Shown here one piece after another: positions 8,895 through 16,182 of a DNA stretch of 56,985 bases (the first letter of the stretch is position 1; each line of letters begins with the position of its first letter). The notes below the pieces were generated by a model. That model was given only the letters and a program-made list of their open reading frames with translations, ran no database searches and was not told where the DNA came from. Source of the DNA: Pseudomonas sp. (lineage in GTDB: Bacteria > Pseudomonadota > Gammaproteobacteria > Pseudomonadales > Pseudomonadaceae); NCBI GenBank assembly GCA_030699825.1, contig JAUYKV010000019.1, positions 1 through 56,985 on the forward strand. The letters run 5' to 3'. Position numbers and translations under genes: made by a program.

Positions 8895-10325
8895 TCATGG
8901 CGCTCCGCCCACTGGGGCCAAAATTGGGCTCGGCGAGCAGACCACGATCCGCTTGGCGCCCCGAGTCAGGGCCACGTAGAGGTGTTTTGCGTTCATCGTC
9001 GCTGGATTCAGAACGACAACGACGTCAGCCTCCAAGCCCTTCAGCAAAAGGGTGCTGCCGACGGCTCGACGCATCACTGGTCTGCCAAGGTGGCGATTTC
9101 GCTCTCGCGCTCGGACGACGGCTTCGTAGAACGTGCATTCACCGCTGGCTGCAACTTGCATTGCGGACAGACAAACATGCAGAACCTCCGGACGATAGAT
9201 CCTTACGTCAGGCCCATCCCGGAGCGCTCTCATGACCTCCAGGGCGGAGTTGAATGAGGGAGCCGTCAGAAAATCTAGGACCACTGTCTCAACTGCGGTG
9301 GCTTCCTTTCGCGCTGTTCCTTTTCTCAACGACTCCAATCGACGGTGAAGTTCCGCCACGCCTAGGTTGGTCATCATCTCCGAGGCAAAATTCATCAGCG
9401 CTTTGAAAGCATCCTTGCCGCCTGGATCGAAGGATCGACCAAAGGCAGTCAGGTCCCTGAGGTCTACGGCCTCAACAGTGGTGGCACCGGGGGTCTGGCT
9501 GGCAATCTGACGCTGTCCTTGGGGGCTAGTGCTGTCGCCGATGACCAGTACAGTGCCATTGGCTGTAGAGGCCTTGGTTCGTGCTGCCTCCATGCGCTGG
9601 GTATGGGCGGTGCGCGGGTCAGCTGCAATTGGAACCCAAGTAACCTCAGGTGGGGCACCACGAAGATCCAGTGGTTGGCCAGTGAGAAGATTCTGGCGAG
9701 CGTCAAGCAGCCACTGCCCAAGTGCATCGGCCCCGGCATTGCGCCATCGCCAGGGCGTATTAAGATCACCAATGGAGGGGAACAGTGCATGAACATCCTT
9801 CTGCCAATCAACGGTGGCTTCGCGGAACCCGAAGATGGCCTGGAGTGGATCCCCCAGCACACAAGTGGGTAGCACGTTGGCCGCCCAGCCGATTATGTTG
9901 TGTTGGGGGAGGGTGCAATCCTGGTACTCATCGACGATCAGGCGACTGTAAGTCGCACGCAGCACGTCGGTAATGTCGTCCTGACTGAGCAGCCGCCATG
10001 CTGCGTTGCGAATAGCAACATAGTCGTTGCCGGGGTCCTCTAATCTGAGGACGTTAGGATTATGGCCGCTCCGCACCGGGAACTTCGAGATCAAGCTGAT
10101 GGCCCAGCTATCGATGGTTGCCACCCGATAGCTGCCTTTCGGCACAGCGGCCTTGGCCAGGCGAGCCTCCAGCGCCCCCTTCCCAGCATTGGTGTGCGTA
10201 AGCACCAAAGCCGGCTTGTCGCTTACGTGCAGCTTCAGAGTATCCGCGATGAGCTGAGTTTTACCGCATCCGGCCGGAGCGGTCACCGTACCCCGCTGAA
10301 CCAATAAAAGATCGAGTTCAGGCAT
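8895..10325 (-). CDS. gajB: Gabija-like UvrD-type helicase (GajB-like)
   Basis: 476 aa, close to the roughly 490 aa of known GajB proteins. It is an SF1A helicase with Walker A APAGCGKT (16-23), DEYQD (132-136), a GDPLQAIFGFR motif III-like stretch and a C-terminal LYVALTRGAKRIVV motif VI. The start codon overlaps the end of the OLD-family gene by 8 nt, so the two are coupled. In Gabija, GajA and GajB assemble into a complex that senses nucleotide depletion and cuts DNA. The helicase is short and lacks large 1B/2B insertions, as in GajB. A general UvrD/Rep-like repair helicase is possible, but the partner gene makes the Gabija reading much more likely. Confidence 0.8.
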   Translation of the reverse strand: MPELDLLLVQRGTVTAPAGCGKTQLIADTLKLHVSDKPALVLTHTNAGKGALEARLAKAAVPKGSYRVATIDSWAISLISKFPVRSGHNPNVLRLEDPGNDYVAIRNAAWRLLSQDDITDVLRATYSRLIVDEYQDCTLPQHNIIGWAANVLPTCVLGDPLQAIFGFREATVDWQKDVHALFPSIGDLNTPWRWRNAGADALGQWLLDARQNLLTGQPLDLRGAPPEVTWVPIAADPRTAHTQRMEAARTKASTANGTVLVIGDSTSPQGQRQIASQTPGATTVEAVDLRDLTAFGRSFDPGGKDAFKALMNFASEMMTNLGVAELHRRLESLRKGTARKEATAVETVVLDFLTAPSFNSALEVMRALRDGPDVRIYRPEVLHVCLSAMQVAASGECTFYEAVVRARERNRHLGRPVMRRAVGSTLLLKGLEADVVVVLNPATMNAKHLYVALTRGAKRIVVCSPSPILAPVGGAP

Positions 10326-12048
10326 TGCGGTGGGCCCATTTGAAAAGATTCAAGACGAGGTCCCTGAAGTCCTGATCGGACGCCTCAAGGTTAGGTGCCA
10401 GTATGTCGTGCGCAACACCTTCCATCTTGGTAATCGACTTGAACCATCCCGCCTTGCGGATACGAGAGGACTCCCCTAGCAGCGCGCGGGTAGTAGGCGA
10501 GAATGCATTGTCGATACCGTCTTGGAGTACAGCTGCCAGATCGACCTTACCGGACGACTTCGTCTTGATGTGTTGCTCAACCAAGCCATCTTGATTGAGT
10601 TCCTGCGCGCGTGAAATCAGGGCCGAAACCTCCCGCGACGGGACGCTCGCAAAGAGTTCATCCTCCAGTGCTCTACCGTTGCGCCAGGCGAGCAAATAGC
10701 CTCCAGCAGCGATGAACTCGGCCACCACTGAGGCCGTCGGAGTTTTGTCGTTGTCCTGGACGGCGGCAACACGGTAGCCGAGTTTCTGAAACGCTCGACC
10801 GCGGTAGAAACAGCGGTCGGGATCACCTCCAGCTGTATCAACGTAGGAGACTCCAGCAGCTTGGAGCGAGGCATAACCTTGTGATGTCCAGTAATCGTCC
10901 AGACCCCGAATGAGGCCCACTTCGCTTGCCCCCTCGCACACGATGACCGTACGAGCAAGGAACGCTTCGGGGTAACAGCGGATGGTGCTTTGGACGTCGT
11001 CATCGTTGCCAACTTGCAGCACCAGATGGCCTGTGCTATCAGGCCTGACCACGAAGAGCTGCGCTCCGGTAAGCTCTCGCAGCACGACGGGGGAGTGCGA
11101 CGTCATGAACACCTGCAAGGGTGCCATCTTTTCCTTCGCACCAAGCGAGCTCAGCAGCCTGGTCAAGCGGTGGGGTTCCAGACCGTATTCGATTTCATCG
11201 ACCAGGACGATGCTGGCCGCCTCTGCAGCGGCCCGGTGCAAGCCGGCTATCAGTAGACGAGACGAGCCCGTTCCAAGGCTTCGAAGCGGAATACCACTTT
11301 CGCTATGCAGCGATATGGCGCCATCGCCAAACGACACAGAGTGAGCATCCAGCAGCGCAGTTGCCGAGGCACCAATAGGGACGCCGAGGGACTTGGCTGT
11401 TGACGTTACCGTGTTCAGCGTTGCTGCGAGCTGAGGCGCCGCCTTGTCGCCGAATCCCGCGCGGGCTTCCCGTGCCGCCCGGATAAGTTCTGTGCCGATG
11501 TCCGCGCGTTCTTCCGACAGGCGATTGAGTACCGACCCTCTGGTCCAGGAAAGATTGGAACTCGGGTGATTGCCTAGTCGAGCGGGTGCCAAAGCAGACC
11601 GATCTTTCCATGCCAGGCCGCGTGAAAACTCGTTTGCGGCCGTCCTGTCGGAATACAGAGACCACTCAGGTTCGAGATCAGCCTTAACGGTCAGCCTCAA
11701 GGTGAGGACGGTTTCCAGCCCTTTTCGCGGCTCATCCTCAATCGCCCCTTTCGCGGCATCGAATCCCCGTAAATAGTCTCCGTAGGTATCAATGTTCTTT
11801 AGCGGGTCAGACAGAGAGCCCAGCGTTAACGAGATACCAATGTCCTGCGTGACATCAAGTCCGAAGAAGTCGGTATCGGCGACAGCAAGATTGCGGCGCG
11901 CACCAAGACACAGATCGATAGCGTCCAAGATGGTTGATTTGCCGCTGTCACCTGATCCGATCAGGCAGTTGATGCCTTCATTCGGACACCAGTCCAAGGC
12001 CCGCAATGCGCGGAAGTTCCGGATTTCAACCTTGCGAATTCGTGCCAT
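10318..12048 (-). CDS. gajA: Gabija-like OLD-family ATPase with TOPRIM nuclease (GajA-like)
   Basis: 576 aa, the usual GajA length. The N-terminal ABC/SMC-like ATPase domain has Walker A GSGDSGKS (31-38), the signature SLGTGSSR (257-264), Walker B VLVDEIEYGLEP (281-292) and a MTSHSP switch at about 315-320. The C-terminal TOPRIM domain shows the metal-binding VCEGASE (370-376) and QDNDKT (D432, D434). OLD-family TOPRIM enzymes are DNA endonucleases; in Gabija the ATPase part restrains cutting until NTP levels fall during infection. A good Shine-Dalgarno (GGGAGG) precedes the ATG. It is the first gene of the pair. All key residues are present. A stand-alone OLD nuclease or another OLD-based system is the alternative. 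Confidence 0.82.
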   Translation of the reverse strand: MARIRKVEIRNFRALRALDWCPNEGINCLIGSGDSGKSTILDAIDLCLGARRNLAVADTDFFGLDVTQDIGISLTLGSLSDPLKNIDTYGDYLRGFDAAKGAIEDEPRKGLETVLTLRLTVKADLEPEWSLYSDRTAANEFSRGLAWKDRSALAPARLGNHPSSNLSWTRGSVLNRLSEERADIGTELIRAAREARAGFGDKAAPQLAATLNTVTSTAKSLGVPIGASATALLDAHSVSFGDGAISLHSESGIPLRSLGTGSSRLLIAGLHRAAAEAASIVLVDEIEYGLEPHRLTRLLSSLGAKEKMAPLQVFMTSHSPVVLRELTGAQLFVVRPDSTGHLVLQVGNDDDVQSTIRCYPEAFLARTVIVCEGASEVGLIRGLDDYWTSQGYASLQAAGVSYVDTAGGDPDRCFYRGRAFQKLGYRVAAVQDNDKTPTASVVAEFIAAGGYLLAWRNGRALEDELFASVPSREVSALISRAQELNQDGLVEQHIKTKSSGKVDLAAVLQDGIDNAFSPTTRALLGESSRIRKAGWFKSITKMEGVAHDILAPNLEASDQDFRDLVLNLFKWAHRNA

Positions 12049-12365
12049 TGAGCCTCCCTGAGTACCTAATTCCTAATCCGAAGCACATATGAGACCTGCC
12101 GAAGCTGCCAGGCCTCCTTGCTGATGAGCTGAAGCGTAGATGCCTTAGTACAGCCCATCCTTAGATGTATAGAGATGGCATAAAGGGCATACACGCTTCG
12201 GCATCTTCGCATGAACTACTGCTCGCTGGACTGACAGAGATGGAGACATTGAGTCGAACTCAGATTCCAGCATTTGACAGAATCAAGGCTATCAAGCCCT
12301 CTCGAGTCAAAAAAATCTCAGCCCTACATCACTGCTATGACATCACCACCATGGAGCATCGAACC
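12049..12365. other. Divergent promoter region
   Basis: 317 bases between the minus-strand gajA-like gene and the plus-strand mobile module. An open frame runs upstream of the next gene from 12165, but it lacks a ribosome binding site and recognisable protein features, so I treat it as leader. Promoters for both directions should be here; no clear -35/-10 pair or palindrome stands out. Confidence 0.4.
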
Positions 12366-12695
12366 ATGTCATTGCAGTGCCCCCGCTGTAACTCACCCAA
12401 AGTCGCCTCCTTCCATCACGCCATGAAAGTCGGTGCAGCCATCGGCACCGTGGGCGGAGCTGCCCGTGGCGTCAGCGCTGCCCTGGCTGGCGGCCAGGCA
12501 GGTGCGCTTATTGGCGCTTTCGCCGGCCCTGTTGGTATCACCCTCGGTTCGGTATCAGGCGCCATCCTCGGCGGCCTAGCCGGCGGGGTTGGTGGTTGTG
12601 CGCTCGGCGCGCAGCTGGGCGATACGCTCGACCGTCACGTCCTAGCTCACAACCTCTGCCTGCTTTGCGGTCACCGCTTCAACCTGCCGGCCTGA
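12366..12695 (+). CDS. Small glycine-zipper protein with split zinc ribbon
   Basis: 109 aa. CPRC (5-8) at the start and CLLC (98-101) at the end form a split zinc ribbon. Between them lies a Gly/Ala-rich stretch (about 22-83) with GxxxG-type repeats such as GTVGGAARG and GAILGGLAGG, typical of a glycine-zipper membrane or pore-like segment. The ATG at 12366 is chosen because the zinc ribbon begins there; an in-frame ATG five codons upstream is possible. It is the first gene of a plus-strand module with DUF932, YqaJ and directionality-factor-like genes, a set seen on integrative elements and plasmids. The function is unknown. One idea is a membrane-associated accessory factor of the element. 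Confidence 0.7.
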   Translation: MSLQCPRCNSPKVASFHHAMKVGAAIGTVGGAARGVSAALAGGQAGALIGAFAGPVGITLGSVSGAILGGLAGGVGGCALGAQLGDTLDRHVLAHNLCLLCGHRFNLPA

Positions 12696-12790
12696 TCTGG
12701 CAACACCACTTCCTTCTATTCATTTCATCCGGATGGTGCTGCGCTGTGCGCGGTGCTTTATGCCGGCCTGCACCCTAAGGAATATCAACC

Positions 12791-13759
12791 ATGGCTCATC
12801 TCGTCGAAACAATGGCCTACGCTGGCACTACCCCGTGGCATGGCCTGGGCAATCAACTCACACAGAAACAACCCATCGAAGTCTGGCAACGCGAGGCCGG
12901 CATGGACTGGCAGATCCAGGAAAGCCCTGTGCATTTCAAATCGGATGCCGTCGGCCATTTGGGCGCTATCCACTCGTTCCCCGAGCAGAAGGTGCTGTTC
13001 CGCTCAGACACCAAGGCACCGCTGTCGGTAGTTTCCAATCGCTACCACACCGTGCAACCGCGCGAGGTGCTGGAGTTCTACCGGGATCTGACCGAGGTCT
13101 CTGGCTACGAGCTGGAAACGGCCGGCGTACTCAAGGGCGGCCGTAAGTTCTGGGCATTGGCCCGCACAGGTCAGAGCACTGCACTCAAGGGGAACGATCA
13201 GGTCAACGGCTACCTGCTGTTGGCCACCTCCTGCGACGGCACCTTGGCCACCACAGCGACGCCGACCACCGTTCGTGTGGTTTGCAACAACACCCTGACC
13301 ATTGCCCTGGATGGCATGACCCGCGCGATCAAGGTGCCACACAACACCCGTTTCGACCCCAAGGCCGTGAAGAAGCAATTGGGTATCGCCGTCTCGCAAT
13401 GGGACGAGTTTATGTACCGCATGCGCAACCTGGCTGAATGCAAGGTGCAGTGGCATGAAGCCATGGGCTACTTCATGAACGTGTTGTGCGAGGTCAGCCC
13501 GAACAGCCCGCTGCCTGACGTCTTGCCCAACGAACGCGCTCTGCGCAAGGTGCAGAGCCTGTACGAAGGACGAGGTCGTGGCAGCACGCTGGAGTCAGCG
13601 CAAGGCACTGCATGGGGCTTGCTCAATGCCGTGACCGAGTATGTGGATCACGAACGTCGTGCACGCAGTACCGAGTACCGCATGGACTCGGCCTGGTTCG
13701 GCCAGGGCGCACAGATCAAGCAGCGCGCCCTGGATACCGCCCTGCAACTGGTCGCCTGA
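12791..13759 (+). CDS. DUF932 phage/plasmid-like protein
   Basis: 322 aa, matching the DUF932 family (phage/plasmid-like TIGR03299 proteins). Family-type features include the N-terminal MAYAGTTPWHGLG, the central SNRYHTVQPREVLEF and the conserved VRVVCNNTL segment. AAGGA lies 9 bases before the ATG. Members are common on conjugative elements and phages next to recombination genes, and their biochemical role is not settled. Here it precedes a YqaJ exonuclease and a Cys-rich directionality-factor-like protein, so a role in processing or recombining the element's DNA is plausible. No signal peptide or membrane helix is seen. Confidence 0.85.
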   Translation: MAHLVETMAYAGTTPWHGLGNQLTQKQPIEVWQREAGMDWQIQESPVHFKSDAVGHLGAIHSFPEQKVLFRSDTKAPLSVVSNRYHTVQPREVLEFYRDLTEVSGYELETAGVLKGGRKFWALARTGQSTALKGNDQVNGYLLLATSCDGTLATTATPTTVRVVCNNTLTIALDGMTRAIKVPHNTRFDPKAVKKQLGIAVSQWDEFMYRMRNLAECKVQWHEAMGYFMNVLCEVSPNSPLPDVLPNERALRKVQSLYEGRGRGSTLESAQGTAWGLLNAVTEYVDHERRARSTEYRMDSAWFGQGAQIKQRALDTALQLVA

Positions 13760-13782
13760 TCGCTTACTTCCTCCGCCCCATA

Positions 13783-13814
13783 ACGCCCGATCAGCCTGGT
13801 TGCTGATCGGGCGT
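13783..13814 (+). terminator. 12-bp hairpin between DUF932 and yqaJ-like genes
   Basis: ACGCCCGATCAG (13783-13794) and CTGATCGGGCGT (13803-13814) form a perfect 12-bp stem with an 8-nt loop. It is followed only by TTCTATG, so it may act as a partial terminator or mRNA processing/stabilising hairpin rather than a full stop. Confidence 0.6.
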
Positions 13815-13838
13815 TTCTATGTCCGCAAGGTGAACACT

Positions 13839-14840
13839 ATGAAAGCTACTCCGTTGAGCTGCACCAGCAAGTCGCGCCCGGCGCTGCGCTTGATCAGTAC
13901 CAAGGAACTACCGCGTGAAGATTGGCTGGCGGTGCGTAAACAGGGTATCGGCAGCTCGGATGCCGGCGCTGCGGTGGGCCTAAATCCCTACAAGTCGCAG
14001 CTGGAGCTGTGGCTGGAGAAAACCGGCCGCGACACCACATTGCCCAAGGCCGATCCGCACGATGAGGAAAGCCCGATGTACTGGGGCAATGTCCTCGAAC
14101 CAGTCGTGGCCTGGCATTACAGCAAACGCACCAAGAACAAGGTCCGACGCATCAACGCCGTACTGCAACACCCTGATCCTGAGCTGCCCTGGATGCTGGC
14201 CAACATCGACCGCGAGGTGATCGGAGCTGACGATGTGCAGATCCTCGAATGCAAGACGGCCGGCATAAACGGGGCACGTCTCTGGAAAGAAGGCGTGCCT
14301 GAGTATGTGCAACTGCAGGTAATGCATCAGCTCGCAGTCACCGGCAAGCGGGCTGCCGATGTGGCGGTATTGCTGGGCGGCCAGACGCTGGAGATCCACC
14401 GCATCGAGAGGGACGAGCAGATGATTGCTCGCCTGATTGAGCTGGAGCGCAAGTTCTGGCAATACGTCGAGACCGACACGCCACCACCTGCCGATGGCTC
14501 AGCATCGGCTGAAATGGCACTGCGCGCGCTCTATCTGGAGGACAGCGGCCAGACGGTCGACTTCAGTGGCCGTGCCGGTTTGGCAGCGGCCTACCTGGAG
14601 CTCAAGGCGGTGCGCCAATCCATCAGCGAAAAGGAAACCCGCGAAGCTCAGCTCAAGCAGATGTTGCAGCAGGCAATGGGTGACGCCACTCGCGCGGAGT
14701 TCAGCCACGGCTTTATCAGCTGGAAGAAATCCATAGACAGCAACGTGCTCGATGTTGACCGCATGCTGAAGGACAAGCCCTACCTGCAGGTTCGCTACAC
14801 CAAGCTCAAGCAAGGCAGTCGGCGCTTCCTGGTCAGCTGA
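13839..14840 (+). CDS. YqaJ-family viral recombinase / exonuclease
   Basis: 333 aa. Lambda-exonuclease-type PD-(D/E)XK nuclease: the family signature IGSSDAGAAVGLNPY lies at about 37-51, then the active-site series GNVLEP (E87), ANIDRE (D124), LECKT (E137, K139) and the downstream Gln-rich helix VQLQVMHQ. YqaJ enzymes resect double-stranded DNA 5' to 3' and usually act with a single-strand annealing protein. No recognisable RecT/Bet partner is present here, so the partner may be the DUF932 or the next protein, or may have been lost. The start at 13839 is chosen because upstream in-frame codons run through the previous gene and the hairpin. The C-terminus (about 240-333) contains a helical region (LKAVRQSISEKETREAQLKQML). 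Confidence 0.88.
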   Translation: MKATPLSCTSKSRPALRLISTKELPREDWLAVRKQGIGSSDAGAAVGLNPYKSQLELWLEKTGRDTTLPKADPHDEESPMYWGNVLEPVVAWHYSKRTKNKVRRINAVLQHPDPELPWMLANIDREVIGADDVQILECKTAGINGARLWKEGVPEYVQLQVMHQLAVTGKRAADVAVLLGGQTLEIHRIERDEQMIARLIELERKFWQYVETDTPPPADGSASAEMALRALYLEDSGQTVDFSGRAGLAAAYLELKAVRQSISEKETREAQLKQMLQQAMGDATRAEFSHGFISWKKSIDSNVLDVDRMLKDKPYLQVRYTKLKQGSRRFLVS

Positions 14841-14870
14841 TTCCACCAACCTCAACCATTCCAGCCCCTT

Positions 14871-14905
14871 GGCCAGCCCATGCAGTTAACGCTGCATGAC
14901 TGGCC
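14871..14905 (+). terminator. Hairpin with T-run upstream of the Cys-rich gene
   Basis: GGCCAG (14871-14876) pairs with CTGGCC (14900-14905), and inside this ATGCAG (14880-14885) pairs with CTGCAT (14892-14897). TTTTT follows at 14906. This is a good rho-independent terminator shape between the YqaJ-like gene and the next one, whose ribosome binding site begins only 15 bases later. Confidence 0.7.
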
Positions 14906-14930
14906 TTTTTACATTTTCAGGAGAACCACC

Positions 14931-15824
14931 ATGCTCAAAGGTTTGGCTATCACCCCACCGGTACTAGGGCGGATTTCCATCGGCAAAATCATCGAAAAGA
15001 ACGGCAAACGCCTGCCAGAGAAAGATGATCAATTCACCATTACCTCCCAGGTGCAAGGTAAGAACGGCTGGCTGCTGCACCCGCTCAACGATGAACTACG
15101 CAAAAGCCAGGAAGACAAACTACGCAGCATCCCGGTGCGCCTGCTGTTCAACGAGCCGGAGCTGAATTTTCGCGCCGACTACACGCTGTTTGATCGACAG
15201 TCCGGGCGCCCGCTATGTGTGGGCAATGGTGAGACCTGCAAGCGGGTCACGCAGGACGGTATGCAGTCTTTATCCTGCCCGGCGCCAGATGCTTGCCCGC
15301 TGGCTAAAGGCGGTGCCTGCAAACCTTATGGTCGACTGAATGTGCTGATCGGTGATGACGATCCGCTGGGCAGTTTCGTGTTCCGCACCACCGGCTTCAA
15401 CAGCATCCGCACCCTGGCCGCTCGACTGCATTACTTCCAGGCTATTTCTGGCAATAGGCTGGCCTGCCTGCCGCTTGAGTTACGACTGCGAGGCAAGTCC
15501 ACCCGGCAAAGCCATGGCACACCGATCTTCTACGTCGACCTGACCGTACGCGGCGGCATGGACATGGCCGAGGCGCTGCAAGTGGCGAAAGAGCTCGATG
15601 CGAAGCTGCAGGCCGCTGGCTTTGATCAGGCTGCTCTGGATGAAGCGGCAAGACGTGGCTTTGGCAACGGGGCTTTCGAGGACAGCGAGGAAGACGTCGG
15701 AGCCATCGTCGAGGAGTTTTTCACCACCCCGGATGCGACATCCACCACTCAGGGCGAAGAGCCACAACCAACGACCAACTCACTAGCGGGCAAGCTGAAC
15801 GTGCTCGCCACCCAAACCAACTGA
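14931..15824 (+). CDS. Cys-rich recombination-directionality-factor-like protein
   Basis: 297 aa. The family is often labelled hydrolase or metal-binding protein, and it resembles Gp3-like recombination directionality factors. A cluster of cysteines at 96, 103, 116, 122 and 130 (CVGNGETC to GGACKPYG) should bind zinc. The core LNVLIGDDDPLGSFVFRTTGFNSIRTLAARL follows. CAGGAGAA lies just before the ATG. A directionality factor would help switch an integrase from insertion to excision. The island integrase here is a tyrosine enzyme 13 kb away, whereas Gp3-like factors are known with serine integrases, so the link is uncertain. The acidic C-terminal third (about 220-297) looks disordered. Confidence 0.65.
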   Translation: MLKGLAITPPVLGRISIGKIIEKNGKRLPEKDDQFTITSQVQGKNGWLLHPLNDELRKSQEDKLRSIPVRLLFNEPELNFRADYTLFDRQSGRPLCVGNGETCKRVTQDGMQSLSCPAPDACPLAKGGACKPYGRLNVLIGDDDPLGSFVFRTTGFNSIRTLAARLHYFQAISGNRLACLPLELRLRGKSTRQSHGTPIFYVDLTVRGGMDMAEALQVAKELDAKLQAAGFDQAALDEAARRGFGNGAFEDSEEDVGAIVEEFFTTPDATSTTQGEEPQPTTNSLAGKLNVLATQTN

Positions 15825-15867
15825 ACTATCGCCAGCCTGCCGACGGGTAGGCTTTCGGAGAATCGAG

Positions 15868-16080
15868 ATGACTCTACTGCGATTTCTGCTGTGCCTGTTC
15901 ACCTTCATCGGTGCGCTGGCTGCAGCCGGTGCGCTGGTCTTCAGCATTGTACTGATGCTGCGCTTCCCGCCGTTGCTGATTGCCGTTGTGCTGGCCTGCT
16001 GGATTCTCTGGAAGCTGCTGAAGATCTTGCGCGTGCGGGGCCAGAAGCGGGTCAGGAACGCCAGCGCTTCAGAGCAGTAA
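15868..16080 (+). CDS. Small two-helix membrane protein
   Basis: 70 aa. Two hydrophobic segments (about 4-30 and 34-50) are followed by a basic tail (KLLKILRVRGQKRVRNAS), which predicts an inner-membrane hairpin with a cytoplasmic C-terminus. GGAG lies 8 bases upstream of the ATG. It is the last gene of the plus-strand module before a strong bidirectional terminator. No family is recognised. The short spacing to the previous gene suggests cotranscription. Confidence 0.6.
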   Translation: MTLLRFLLCLFTFIGALAAAGALVFSIVLMLRFPPLLIAVVLACWILWKLLKILRVRGQKRVRNASASEQ

Positions 16081-16124
16081 ATCAACCATTACGAGCAGCC
16101 AGGCGAGTAAGTACATTGGCAGAG

Positions 16125-16166
16125 CGTATGCAGAGAGGGAGGCTTGAGCCTCCCTCTCTGCATACG
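16125..16166. terminator. 20-bp perfect hairpin, bidirectional terminator
   Basis: The arms at 16125-16144 and 16147-16166 are perfect reverse complements over 20 bp with a minimal loop, and a T-rich run (TTTTTCTTTT from 16171) follows. It separates two converging transcription units: the plus-strand mobile module and the minus-strand restriction operon that ends at 16183. Confidence 0.85.
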
Positions 16167-16182
16167 TAAGTTTTTCTTTTGG

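Noticed and set aside
12165..12365. N-terminal extension of the glycine-zipper protein
   Set aside because: The residues before the zinc ribbon look random, and no ribosome binding site supports the earlier start.
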